Source: Eubacteriales bacterium
GTDB taxonomy: Bacteria; Bacillota_A; Clostridia; Lachnospirales; Lachnospiraceae
Direction: 5' to 3'
Length of the DNA stretch: 11,728 nucleotides
Assembly (NCBI GenBank): GCA_030527765.1
Contig: JAUNAE010000087.1
Span: 1-11,728 of the forward strand
The notes beneath the pieces were generated by a model. That model saw nothing but the letters and a program-made list of their open reading frames with translations, did no database searches and had not been told where the DNA came from. The number at the start of each line of letters is the position of its first letter. The stretch's first letter is position 1. Of the stretch, positions 1 through 6,656 are shown piece after piece. The position numbers and the translations under genes were made by a program.

Positions 1-1
1 G

Positions 2-814
2 CTTGCAGCATTCCAGATCCAGAATCTGATCGTGGCTTACAAGGAGCGCTTTGATAAGGACAGCTTCATTAAGAATCTTCTTCTGGATAATCTGCTGCTT
101 GTAGATATTTACAACCGCGCAAAGAAACTCCATATTGAGGCTGATGTGAGAAGAGTTGTTATGATTCTGGAACTCAGTCAGGAGAAGAATCACAGCTCTG
201 TAGAGAGCATGAAGAATCTTTTCGGAAGCAAGAGCAAGAACTTCATTACTGCTGTTGATGAGAAGAGCATCATCATTGTCAAAGAAGTGGAAGAGAATGA
301 GAGTTATGAGGATGTGGACAAACTGGCACATTCCATTCTGGATTCTCTTGGCCTTGAGAAAGAAGGCACCCATATGGCATACGGTACCATTGTCAATGAG
401 CTGAAGGAAGTTTCCAGATCATATAAGGAAGCCCGTATGGCACTGGATGTCGGTAAGATCTTCTTCGGTGAGAAAGAAGTCATTGCATACAGTTCTCTTG
501 GAATCGGCCGTCTGATTTATCAGCTGCCAATCCCTCTGTGCAAGATGTTCATTCGTGAGATCTTCGATGGCAAGTCTCCGGATGACTTCGATGAAGAGAC
601 ACTGACCACCATCGACAAATTCTTCGATAACAGCCTGAATGTCAGCGAGACGTCCAGACAGCTGTATATTCACAGAAATACTCTTGTATATCGTCTGGAC
701 AAACTGCAGAAGAGTACCGGACTGGATCTGAGAGTATTCGAAGATGCCATCACGTTCAAGATTGCTTTGATGGTAGTACGATATATGAAATACATGGAGA
801 CTCTGGAATATTAA
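2..814 (+). CDS. CdaR/PucR-family transcriptional regulator, 3' part (5' end outside window)
   Basis: The reading frame is open from the first bases, so the gene is cut by the window edge; an internal GTG at 32 is not needed as a start and has no ribosome site. The 270 visible residues end in the PucR-type C-terminal helix-turn-helix: the stretch NVSETSRQLYIHRNTLVYRL followed by a helix containing D-L-R, about residues 210-262. The middle part (about 120-175, with AYGTIVNELKEVSRSYKEAR) fits the GGDEF-like domain of CdaR regulators. By family, such proteins are cytoplasmic DNA-binding regulators that often respond to sugar acids or related metabolites; the ligand-sensing N-terminal part is not visible. 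It lies 310 bases upstream of the glycyl radical enzyme but is separated from it by a terminator, so regulation of that operon is only a guess from proximity. Confidence 0.88.
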   Translation, partial: LAAFQIQNLIVAYKERFDKDSFIKNLLLDNLLLVDIYNRAKKLHIEADVRRVVMILELSQEKNHSSVESMKNLFGSKSKNFITAVDEKSIIIVKEVEENESYEDVDKLAHSILDSLGLEKEGTHMAYGTIVNELKEVSRSYKEARMALDVGKIFFGEKEVIAYSSLGIGRLIYQLPIPLCKMFIREIFDGKSPDDFDEETLTTIDKFFDNSLNVSETSRQLYIHRNTLVYRLDKLQKSTGLDLRVFEDAITFKIALMVVRYMKYMETLEY

Positions 815-893
815 GAAGCGGCATGGTGCGGAAGCACTGTAGTGTTCTGAGATGATTCTGCGGAATTTATTTTCACGGGTTTATGAAATGTTG

Positions 894-921
894 GGAGACT
901 GCTTATGGCAGTCTCCTTTTT
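894..921 (+). terminator. Rho-independent terminator of the CdaR-family gene
   Basis: A perfect 9-bp stem GGAGACTGC / GCAGTCTCC (894-902 with 908-916) closes a 5-base loop and is followed directly by five T (917-921). It lies 79 bases after the regulator stop codon and would separate that gene from the glycyl radical enzyme operon. Confidence 0.9.
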
Positions 922-1074
922 GCGTGTATGCCAAATTCTGTATAAATACGACAAAAATATATTGGGATTTTGTGGATTTTTGAATATCTCTGTGTTGAAT
1001 GTTGCGGGAATGTGGGAAATATGATACTCTGATAAAAGAATTATGAGTGCGCAAATATATCAAAGAAGAGATGA
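922..1074 (+). other. Intergenic region upstream of the glycyl radical enzyme, mostly featureless
   Basis: Together with the terminator and the leader hairpin this fills the 310-base gap 815-1124. It is AT-rich and holds a few weak promoter-like hexamers (TATAAA at 941-946; TTGAAT 995-1000 with TATGAT 1020-1025). I see no long inverted repeat, riboswitch-like fold or supported small gene. An ATG at 1043 opens a short frame without a ribosome site. Confidence 0.5.
995..1025 (+). promoter_or_regulatory. Possible promoter of the glycyl radical enzyme operon
   Basis: TTGAAT (995-1000) and TATGAT (1020-1025) are separated by 19 bases. The -10 is good (5 of 6) and the -35 fair (4 of 6), but the spacing is two bases longer than ideal. 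It would give a leader of about 90 bases that contains the hairpin at 1075-1097. An activator could compensate for the long spacer; this is inference. Confidence 0.35.
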
Positions 1075-1097
1075 CTCCCGCCTCTTTAGGCAGGGAG
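1075..1097 (+). promoter_or_regulatory. Leader hairpin before the glycyl radical enzyme
   Basis: CTCCCGCCT (1075-1083) pairs with AGGC-A-GGGAG (1088-1097) around the loop CTTT, giving nine base pairs with one bulged A. No T-run follows, so it is not an intrinsic terminator. It ends 17 bases before the GGAGG ribosome site and could affect mRNA stability or translation. Confidence 0.45.
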
Positions 1098-1114
1098 CTC
1101 GAATTGAAATTTGT

Positions 1115-1119
1115 GGAGG
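1115..1119 (+). promoter_or_regulatory. Ribosome binding site that sets the glycyl radical enzyme start
   Basis: GGAGG ends 5 bases before the ATG at 1125. The longer in-frame opening at GTG 1047 has no such site and would run through the leader hairpin, so 1125 is preferred. Confidence 0.85.
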
Positions 1120-1124
1120 TATGT

Positions 1125-3662
1125 ATGGCATACAAAGAAAGAAAACTGCATACAGCAGAAACTAAAAGATCAGAACGTATCGCTTTTCTTGTAGAAAAAT
1201 TATATGAGAAAATGCCGGAGATTGAGTCTTCCAGAGCAGTTCTCCTCACAGAGTCCTATCAGCAGACGGAGAATCAGCCCATGGTACTCAGACGAGCTCT
1301 GGCGTTTCAGCATATTCTTGAGAATATCCCCATTATTATCAGAGAGCGGGAACTGATTGTGGGAAGTTCGACCATTGCACCAAGAGGATGCCAGACGTTT
1401 CCGGAATTTTCCTGGGAATGGCTGAATGCAGAACTGGATACGGTAAGTACCAGAGAAGCAGATCCGTTTTTTATTTCTGAAGGAAACAAAAAGAAGTTGA
1501 GAGAAGTGAATCCCTGGTGGAAAAACAAAACCAGCAGTGATCTTGCGACCGCATATATGCTTCCGGAAACTCTCGTTTCTATAGAGCATAATGTGTTTAC
1601 ACCGGGAAATTATTTCTATAATGGAGTTGGGCACTTCACGGTCAAATACTGGGAAGTATTGGAGAATGGATTTGAAGGAATTCTTCAGAAAATTGATGCT
1701 GCGGACGCAAAGACGAAGCCGGGTGATGCGGATTATCAGACACGGCATACGTTGTATCAGGCTATGAGAATCAGCTGTCATGCAGTCATTCACTATGCAG
1801 AGCGTTATTCCCGCCTTGCAGAAGCCATGGCAGAGAAGGAAGCTGATGCAGTAAGAAGAGAGGAACTTCATAAGATCGCTGAGAATTGCCGCAGAGTTCC
1901 GAGAAAAGGTGCCGAAAATTTCTATGAGGCATGTCAGAGTTTCTGGTTCGTACAGCAGCTGCTTCAGATGGAATCCAGCGGACATTCGATTTCTCCGGGA
2001 CGTTTCGACCAGTATATGTATCCTTATTATGAGAGAGACCTGGAGAAAGGCATTGTTTCCAGAGATCAGGCACAGGAGTACATCGACTGTATTTTTGTGA
2101 AGCTGAATGACCTGAACAAATGCAGAGACGGTGAATCTGCAAAGGGATTTGCAGGATACAGTCTGTTCCAGAATCTGTGTGTGGGCGGACAGACGAAGGA
2201 CGGTGCGGATGCTGCAAATGATCTGTCACTTATGTGTATCTGGGCTGCAAGACATGTGTACCTTCCGATGCCTTCCCTTTCTGTTCGTGTGTGGAATCTG
2301 ACGCCTCATGAACTGATGCATGAAGCGACAAAACTTACAAGAACCGGAATCGGTCTTCCGGCTTACTATAATGATGAAGTGATTATTCCGGCACTTTTAA
2401 GTAGAGGAGTTTCTTTGGAAGATGCCAGAAATTACAGTATTATCGGCTGTGTAGAGCCGCAGGCAATGGGAAAAACCATGGGCTGGCACGACGCGGCATT
2501 CTTTAATCTTTGCAGGCCGTTGGAGTTTGTTTTCACAAACGGTGTAGACAAAGGTGTACAGGTGGGACCGAAAACAGGAACACTTTCCGAACTCAAAACA
2601 TTCGAAGATTTCTGGAATGCATATCGCAGACAGGTTGAATATCAGATTGATCTCATGGTCAATGCAGATAATGCCATTGATTATGCCCATAGAGAGCGTG
2701 TGCCGCTTCCGTGGCTTTCTACCATGATGGATGACTGTATGGAACGCGGTCTGACTCCGGAACAGGGTGGTGCACACTATAATTTCACAGGACCTCAGTG
2801 TTTTGGAATTGCCAATGTGGCAGATTCTCTCTGGGCCGTGAAGACGCTTGTTTATGAAGAGAAGAAATTTACTCTGGAAGAATACAAGAGGGCACTGGAT
2901 CTGAACTTTGGAAAAGGACTGGACGAGATTTCCATAAGTGATATCGTCACATCCGTTGTTCAGGAACTGAAGAATGCAGGAAGAAATCCGGGAGTTGAGG
3001 AGATTGCGGCAATTGTAAAGCAAGTGCAGACGACTGCTCTTTCTTCAGAGGATCAGAGAAAATTTGAAGATCTTCTTAGTGAGATTGATGCCCTTCCGAA
3101 GTACGGCAATGATATTCCGGAGGTAGATTACTTTGCCAGAGATACGGCATATTTGTATACGAAGTATCTGGAACAGTTCAGAAACCCGAGAGGCGGACAG
3201 TTCCAGGCCGGAATTTATCCGGTTTCAGCAAATGTACCTCTTGGCCGTCAGACTGGGGCAACACCGGACGGAAGACTTGCTCATACTCCGGTTGCAGATG
3301 GAATTGGACCTATGTCCGGAAGAGATACGAATGGACCGACAGCGACTGCCAATTCTGTTGCGAGAATTGACCATGCAATTGCGTCCAATGGCACCCTCTT
3401 TAATCAGAAATTCCATCCATCGGCACTGGCAGGTGAGATCGGTCTGAGTAATTTTGAGTCTTTGATTCGTACATTCTTCGAGCAGAAGGGTATGCACATG
3501 CAGTTCAACGTTGTAGATAAGAACACCCTTCTGGATGCCCAGGCACATCCGGAGAACTATCAGCATCTGGTTGTACGTGTGGCAGGCTATTCCGCACTGT
3601 TTACTACCCTTTCCAAGTCTCTTCAGGATGACATTATCCGTCGTACAGAACAGGGATTCTGA
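1125..3662 (+). CDS. Glycyl radical enzyme, glycerol/propanediol dehydratase-like (PFL family)
   Basis: 845 residues from the ATG at 1125. This is a cytoplasmic, oxygen-sensitive enzyme of the pyruvate formate-lyase superfamily: an N-terminal PFL barrel and a C-terminal glycine-radical domain with VRVAGYSALF, radical glycine G821. The catalytic Cys-x-Glu is in GCVEPQ (C442, E444), the dehydratase/lyase pattern and not the double cysteine of PFL. Aligned by eye with Clostridium butyricum B12-independent glycerol dehydratase (residue numbers from memory), the substrate contacts H164, H281, S282, D447 and R782 correspond to H170, H287, S288, D456 and R840. Dehydration of a vicinal diol to an aldehyde is therefore likely; glycerol, 1,2-propanediol or another diol cannot be told apart. 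Odd points: it is ~55 residues longer than glycerol dehydratase, mostly from an insertion at about 597-650, and it has no N-terminal microcompartment-targeting extension. The activase gene follows after 19 bases. Confidence 0.9.
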   Translation: MAYKERKLHTAETKRSERIAFLVEKLYEKMPEIESSRAVLLTESYQQTENQPMVLRRALAFQHILENIPIIIRERELIVGSSTIAPRGCQTFPEFSWEWLNAELDTVSTREADPFFISEGNKKKLREVNPWWKNKTSSDLATAYMLPETLVSIEHNVFTPGNYFYNGVGHFTVKYWEVLENGFEGILQKIDAADAKTKPGDADYQTRHTLYQAMRISCHAVIHYAERYSRLAEAMAEKEADAVRREELHKIAENCRRVPRKGAENFYEACQSFWFVQQLLQMESSGHSISPGRFDQYMYPYYERDLEKGIVSRDQAQEYIDCIFVKLNDLNKCRDGESAKGFAGYSLFQNLCVGGQTKDGADAANDLSLMCIWAARHVYLPMPSLSVRVWNLTPHELMHEATKLTRTGIGLPAYYNDEVIIPALLSRGVSLEDARNYSIIGCVEPQAMGKTMGWHDAAFFNLCRPLEFVFTNGVDKGVQVGPKTGTLSELKTFEDFWNAYRRQVEYQIDLMVNADNAIDYAHRERVPLPWLSTMMDDCMERGLTPEQGGAHYNFTGPQCFGIANVADSLWAVKTLVYEEKKFTLEEYKRALDLNFGKGLDEISISDIVTSVVQELKNAGRNPGVEEIAAIVKQVQTTALSSEDQRKFEDLLSEIDALPKYGNDIPEVDYFARDTAYLYTKYLEQFRNPRGGQFQAGIYPVSANVPLGRQTGATPDGRLAHTPVADGIGPMSGRDTNGPTATANSVARIDHAIASNGTLFNQKFHPSALAGEIGLSNFESLIRTFFEQKGMHMQFNVVDKNTLLDAQAHPENYQHLVVRVAGYSALFTTLSKSLQDDIIRRTEQGF

Positions 3663-3681
3663 GAACGCGAGGTGACGGTTT

Positions 3682-4554
3682 ATGGTAGAATGGAACAACA
3701 ATACAGGAGTCTCTCATAGAATCGGAAAGTGGCAGATTCCATGGGAAGAGCCGGAAGAAGATGAGAGTTACCTGAGTACGAGAGGCCGGATTTTTGATAT
3801 TCAGAGATATTCGGTTCATGACGGACAGGGAATCCGCACCATTGTTTTTCTCAAGGGATGTGTACTTCGCTGCCGGTGGTGCTGTAATCCGGAATCTCAG
3901 GAGTTCAAAATTCAGAGACTCAGACAGGTGGACGGAACATATAAAGTTGTCGGACAGGATGTCTCTGTAGAAGAAGTTATGGAGACCGTGAATAAGGATC
4001 GAAATTACTATCGCAGATCCGGAGGGGGACTTACACTTTCCGGAGGTGAGAGTCTCTGTCAGCCGGAATTCGCAAGAGATCTTTTAAGGGCAGCGAAAGC
4101 AGAAGGTTATACGACTGCGCTGGAGAGTATGGCGGGAGTTCCGTACAGAAATATTGAGATGGTGCTTCCTTATCTGGATCAGTACTTGATGGATATTAAG
4201 CATATGGACAGCAAAAAGCATCGGGAATTTACAGGAAAAAGCAATGAGCTCATGCTGGAAAATTCCAGAAAAGTGGCAAAATCCGGGCAGTGTGAACTGA
4301 TTATCCGGACACCTGTAATTCCGAGTTTTAACGATACTCCAAGGGAAATCGATGCCATTGCGGCTCATGCGGCAAGTCTTCCGGGAGTGCGGCAGATGCA
4401 TCTGCTTCCTTACCACAGACTGGGATACGACAAGTATGTGGGACTTGACAGACCTTATGAAATGGGAGACCTTGAAACGCCTGCAAAGGAAAAGTTCATG
4501 GAATTTCAGAGAATTGTAGAAAGAAGAGGAATCACCTGTATTATAGGTGGATAA
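3682..4554 (+). CDS. Radical SAM glycyl radical enzyme activating enzyme, short form without ferredoxin domain
   Basis: 290 residues; a GAGGTG site (3669-3674) sits 7 bases before the ATG. The CxxxCxxC cluster motif is C60, C64, C67, within FLKGCVLRCRWCCNPESQ, and HDGQGIRT precedes it, the family hallmark for enzymes that abstract hydrogen from the glycine of a GRE using SAM and one [4Fe-4S] cluster. The C-terminal part (DQYLMDIKHMD, IRTPVIPSFND, LLPYHRLGYDKY) is also canonical. Unusual: only about 52 residues without any cysteine separate the cluster motif from the GG motif, where relatives acting on diol dehydratases carry an eight-cysteine ferredoxin insert; the SAM-binding GGEP is GGES (121-124); the usual proline of HDGPGIR is Q; and there is a ~35-residue acidic N-terminal extension. 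It pairs with the GRE upstream and ends the operon. Confidence 0.92.
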   Translation: MVEWNNNTGVSHRIGKWQIPWEEPEEDESYLSTRGRIFDIQRYSVHDGQGIRTIVFLKGCVLRCRWCCNPESQEFKIQRLRQVDGTYKVVGQDVSVEEVMETVNKDRNYYRRSGGGLTLSGGESLCQPEFARDLLRAAKAEGYTTALESMAGVPYRNIEMVLPYLDQYLMDIKHMDSKKHREFTGKSNELMLENSRKVAKSGQCELIIRTPVIPSFNDTPREIDAIAAHAASLPGVRQMHLLPYHRLGYDKYVGLDRPYEMGDLETPAKEKFMEFQRIVERRGITCIIGG

Positions 4555-4558
4555 CATG

Positions 4559-4586
4559 AAAGGCTCCGGAGTGATCCGGAGCCTTT
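4559..4586 (+). terminator. Probable terminator of the glycyl radical enzyme operon
   Basis: A perfect 12-bp stem AAAGGCTCCGGA / TCCGGAGCCTTT with loop GTGA begins 5 bases after the activase stop codon. The only T bases are the three inside the stem; GTGATGG follows. The stem and position are strong, the missing T-tract lowers certainty. Confidence 0.7.
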
Positions 4587-4657
4587 GTGATGGTGAAAAA
4601 GCGGCTGTTCCCTAAGATACAGGCAACTATTTCGATACGGCAAAAATGGAAATATAC

Positions 4658-4686
4658 TTGACAGGTTTTTGGGATCAAACTAAAAT
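4658..4686 (+). promoter_or_regulatory. Strong sigma-A type promoter of ftsEX
   Basis: TTGACA (4658-4663, perfect), a 17-base spacer and TAAAAT (4681-4686) form a near-consensus vegetative promoter. Transcription would start near 4693, leaving a leader of about 105 bases before ftsE that holds a palindrome and phased repeats. A second, weaker pair, TTGCAT (4692-4697) with TACAAT (4714-4719) at 16 bases, lies just downstream. Confidence 0.8.
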
Positions 4687-4694
4687 AATGCTTG

Positions 4695-4712
4695 CATGTT
4701 TGAAAAAACATG
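4695..4712 (+). promoter_or_regulatory. 18-bp palindrome downstream of the ftsE promoter, possible operator
   Basis: CATGTTT and AAACATG form 7-bp arms around GAAA. It lies at the expected transcription start of the main promoter and between the -35 and -10 of the weaker second one. Size and symmetry fit a repressor site or a small RNA hairpin; no regulator is identified. Confidence 0.4.
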
Positions 4713-4738
4713 TTACAATAATGTTACAAAAATGTAAT
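4711..4738 (+). repeat. Three helically phased TGTTACAA-like repeats before ftsE
   Basis: TGTTACAA occurs at 4711-4718 and again at 4722-4729, and a shorter copy, TGTAAT, starts at 4733. All three are 11 bases apart, about one helical turn, so they face the same side of the DNA. The first copy overlaps the right arm of the neighbouring palindrome. The region is AT-rich, so chance is possible. Confidence 0.4.
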
Positions 4739-4799
4739 ATTATTAATATTTTATTTTGCCTGAAACTGAGAACAGTGCAAAGCACTTTGGGAGGAAAAC

Positions 4800-5483
4800 A
4801 TGATAGATTTGGTAGATGTCAGCAAGTCCTACGGTCCGGGACTTCCCGCCGTAAACAAAGCGAATCTTCATATTGATAAAGGGGAATTCGTATTCGTGGT
4901 AGGAAGCAGCGGTTCCGGAAAATCCACACTGATTAAGCTTCTTCTGAAGGAACTGGATTCCACGTCCGGCAGCATTACCGTAAGCGGAGAACGTCTGGAA
5001 GGAATGAAGCATCGCAGAGTTGCTAAATATCGTCGTAAGCTGGGAGTTGTATTCCAGGATTTCCGCCTTCTGAAAGACAGAGATGTCTATGAGAATGTAG
5101 CATTTGCTCAGCGCGTTGTAGGACGTCCTACAAGAGTTATCAGAAGACGTGTTCCGGAAATTCTTCAGGAGGTTGGTCTTGCGAGCAAGTACAAATCTTA
5201 TCCGGATGAACTTTCCGGTGGAGAGCAGCAGAGGGTTGCAATTGCAAGAGCGCTTGTTAACCGCCCGGACATTCTTCTTGCAGATGAGCCGACAGGTAAC
5301 CTTGATCCGAAGACATCAGACGAGATCATGGCACTTCTGGAACAGATCAATGAACGTGGAACGACAGTTCTCGTGGTAACCCATAATAAGGATATTGTCA
5401 ATGCGATGAAGAAACGTGTCGTAACTATGCGAGACGGTGTCATTGTAAGTGATGAAAAAGAGGGAGGATACCATGAGGCCTAG
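4800..5483 (+). CDS. ftsE: Cell division ATP-binding protein FtsE
   Basis: 227 residues, the usual FtsE length. All ABC ATPase motifs are present: Walker A GSSGSGKST (35-43), Q-loop Q86 in FQDFRLL, signature LSGGE (138-142), Walker B ILLADE (158-163) followed by PTGNLDP, and switch H195 in VVTHNKD. FtsE binds FtsX at the inner face of the membrane; ATP turnover by the complex activates peptidoglycan hydrolases outside the cell during elongation or division. The FQDFRLLKDR stretch and the coupled ftsX downstream separate it from LolD- or MacB-type relatives. GGGAGG (4789-4794) lies 5 bases before the ATG. It is the first gene behind the strong promoter at 4658-4686. Confidence 0.97.
   Translation: MIDLVDVSKSYGPGLPAVNKANLHIDKGEFVFVVGSSGSGKSTLIKLLLKELDSTSGSITVSGERLEGMKHRRVAKYRRKLGVVFQDFRLLKDRDVYENVAFAQRVVGRPTRVIRRRVPEILQEVGLASKYKSYPDELSGGEQQRVAIARALVNRPDILLADEPTGNLDPKTSDEIMALLEQINERGTTVLVVTHNKDIVNAMKKRVVTMRDGVIVSDEKEGGYHEA
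5462..5467 (+). promoter_or_regulatory. Ribosome binding site inside ftsE that sets the ftsX start
   Basis: GGGAGG ends 5 bases before the ATG at 5473. An in-frame GTG/ATG pair at 5449-5454 has no comparable site. The site lies within the last codons of ftsE, so the two genes are translationally coupled. Confidence 0.8.
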
Positions 5484-6381
5484 TACCATTTTTTATATCC
5501 TGAAACAGGGTATCAAGAATATCAAACGTAACTGGATGTTTTCTGTGGCATCGGTTCTTACCATGTCCGCCTGCATTTTCCTGTTTGCAATTTTCTTTTC
5601 TATTGTAAACAATCTGAATTATATTGCTAAGAGTACCGAAGAGAAAGTGCCGATCACCGTATTCTTCGATGAGGGAATTTCCCAGGAACAGATTGATGCA
5701 ATTGGTGAGCAGATTAAGACAAGACCGGAAGTAGAGTCCATTGTTTATCAGTCTGCAGATGAAGCATGGGAAAAATTCCGTGCGCTGTACTTCCCGGAAG
5801 ATTCCAAAGCGGCAGAAGGTTTCAAAGATGACAACCCGCTGATTGAGTCTTCCAACTATCAGATCAGTCTGAATGATCTCAGCAAGCAGGCGGATCTGGT
5901 TGCATTCATTCAGAGTCTTGAGGGAGTCCGCAAAATTGAGCAGGCAGAGAAGGCTGCAGAGACACTGTCCAGCGTCAGCAGCATCGTCTATTATGTATCG
6001 GCAGCTGTCATTGGAATTCTGCTTCTGATTTCCGTATTCCTGATCAGCAATACCATTTCTGTAGGTATTTCTGTTCGAGGAGAAGAGATTGGAATTATGA
6101 AGTATATCGGAGCAACGGACCGCTTCGTACGCGCACCGTTCGTGCTGGAAGGAATTATTCTTGGAGCTGTTGGAGCAATCATTCCACTGGTTGCCATGTT
6201 CTTTATTTATAATGAGTCCATCTCCTATATTCTGACAAAATACAGCGTTCTCTCAGGAAGTGTCAAATTCATGAGCGTTTACGACATTTTCCGGAGTCTG
6301 ATCCCGATCGGCCTTCTTCTTGGAATTGGAATCGGTCTGGTAGGAAGTTTCTGGACTACGAGAAAGCATTTACGAGTATAA
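5473..6381 (+). CDS. ftsX: Cell division protein FtsX, permease-like subunit
   Basis: 302 residues from the ATG at 5473, overlapping ftsE by 11 bases. Four membrane segments are visible in the FtsX order: about 22-46, then a large external domain (about 47-168), then about 171-196, 223-249 and 277-297. The external domain contains VPITVFFDEGIS and the family-typical pattern of a first beta strand followed by a helix; in relatives this loop binds the coiled-coil part of a peptidoglycan hydrolase. GEEIGIMKYIGATDRFVRAPF between segments 2 and 3 is the conserved cytoplasmic loop that contacts FtsE. The start is moved downstream from the longest frame because of the GGGAGG site. A strong terminator follows at 6409. 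No hydrolase gene adjoins it. Confidence 0.96.
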   Translation: MRPSTIFYILKQGIKNIKRNWMFSVASVLTMSACIFLFAIFFSIVNNLNYIAKSTEEKVPITVFFDEGISQEQIDAIGEQIKTRPEVESIVYQSADEAWEKFRALYFPEDSKAAEGFKDDNPLIESSNYQISLNDLSKQADLVAFIQSLEGVRKIEQAEKAAETLSSVSSIVYYVSAAVIGILLLISVFLISNTISVGISVRGEEIGIMKYIGATDRFVRAPFVLEGIILGAVGAIIPLVAMFFIYNESISYILTKYSVLSGSVKFMSVYDIFRSLIPIGLLLGIGIGLVGSFWTTRKHLRV

Positions 6382-6408
6382 TCAATATAGAAACAAATAT
6401 ATCAAAAG

Positions 6409-6452
6409 TCTCTTGTGTTACGTGTATTACACGAAGCACAGGAGATTTTTTT
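6409..6452 (+). terminator. Rho-independent terminator of ftsEX
   Basis: TCTCTTGTG (6409-6417) pairs with CACAGGAGA (6437-6445) over 9 bp with one G-T pair, enclosing a smaller CGTGT-ATT-ACACG hairpin (6421-6433). Seven T follow (6446-6452). It starts 28 bases after the ftsX stop codon. Confidence 0.87.
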
Positions 6453-6656
6453 GGGTTTTTCGTGTATAATAAGCATCAGATTTGCTTACAGGAACAGTAG
6501 GAAGTCATGTTAGAATAAAAAAGAAGAAAGAAAACGATTCAAAACAGACCGTTCGTGAGGTGAACGCATGATTACATGAGAAAGGTTGTCTGTAATTGTG
6601 GAAGTGCAGGACGGTTTTGAAACAGCTTGAGTTTGAGAAGAACAGGAGGATTATAA
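6453..6656 (+). promoter_or_regulatory. Leader/promoter region of the S41 protease gene
   Basis: Because a terminator precedes it, the protease gene probably has its own promoter. TATAAT at 6465-6470 is a perfect -10 but no good -35 lies 16-18 bases upstream, where the terminator stem is. The remaining ~180 bases are purine-rich, with a small CGTTC/GAACG hairpin (6550-6566) and no convincing gene. The ribosome site AGGAGG is at 6644-6649. Confidence 0.4.

Noticed and set aside
1043..1165. Short frame from ATG 1043 (about 40 codons) as a leader peptide of the GRE operon
   Set aside because: No ribosome site upstream, no run of regulatory codons, and it overlaps the GRE start in another frame.
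1200..1985. Long reverse-strand open frame of 261 codons inside the GRE gene
   Set aside because: Shadow frame: no start signal, no recognisable family, and the + strand frame is a clearly conserved enzyme.
4646..4876. Open frame of 76 codons starting upstream of ftsE
   Set aside because: It spans the ftsE promoter and start region, has no ribosome site and no recognisable sequence.
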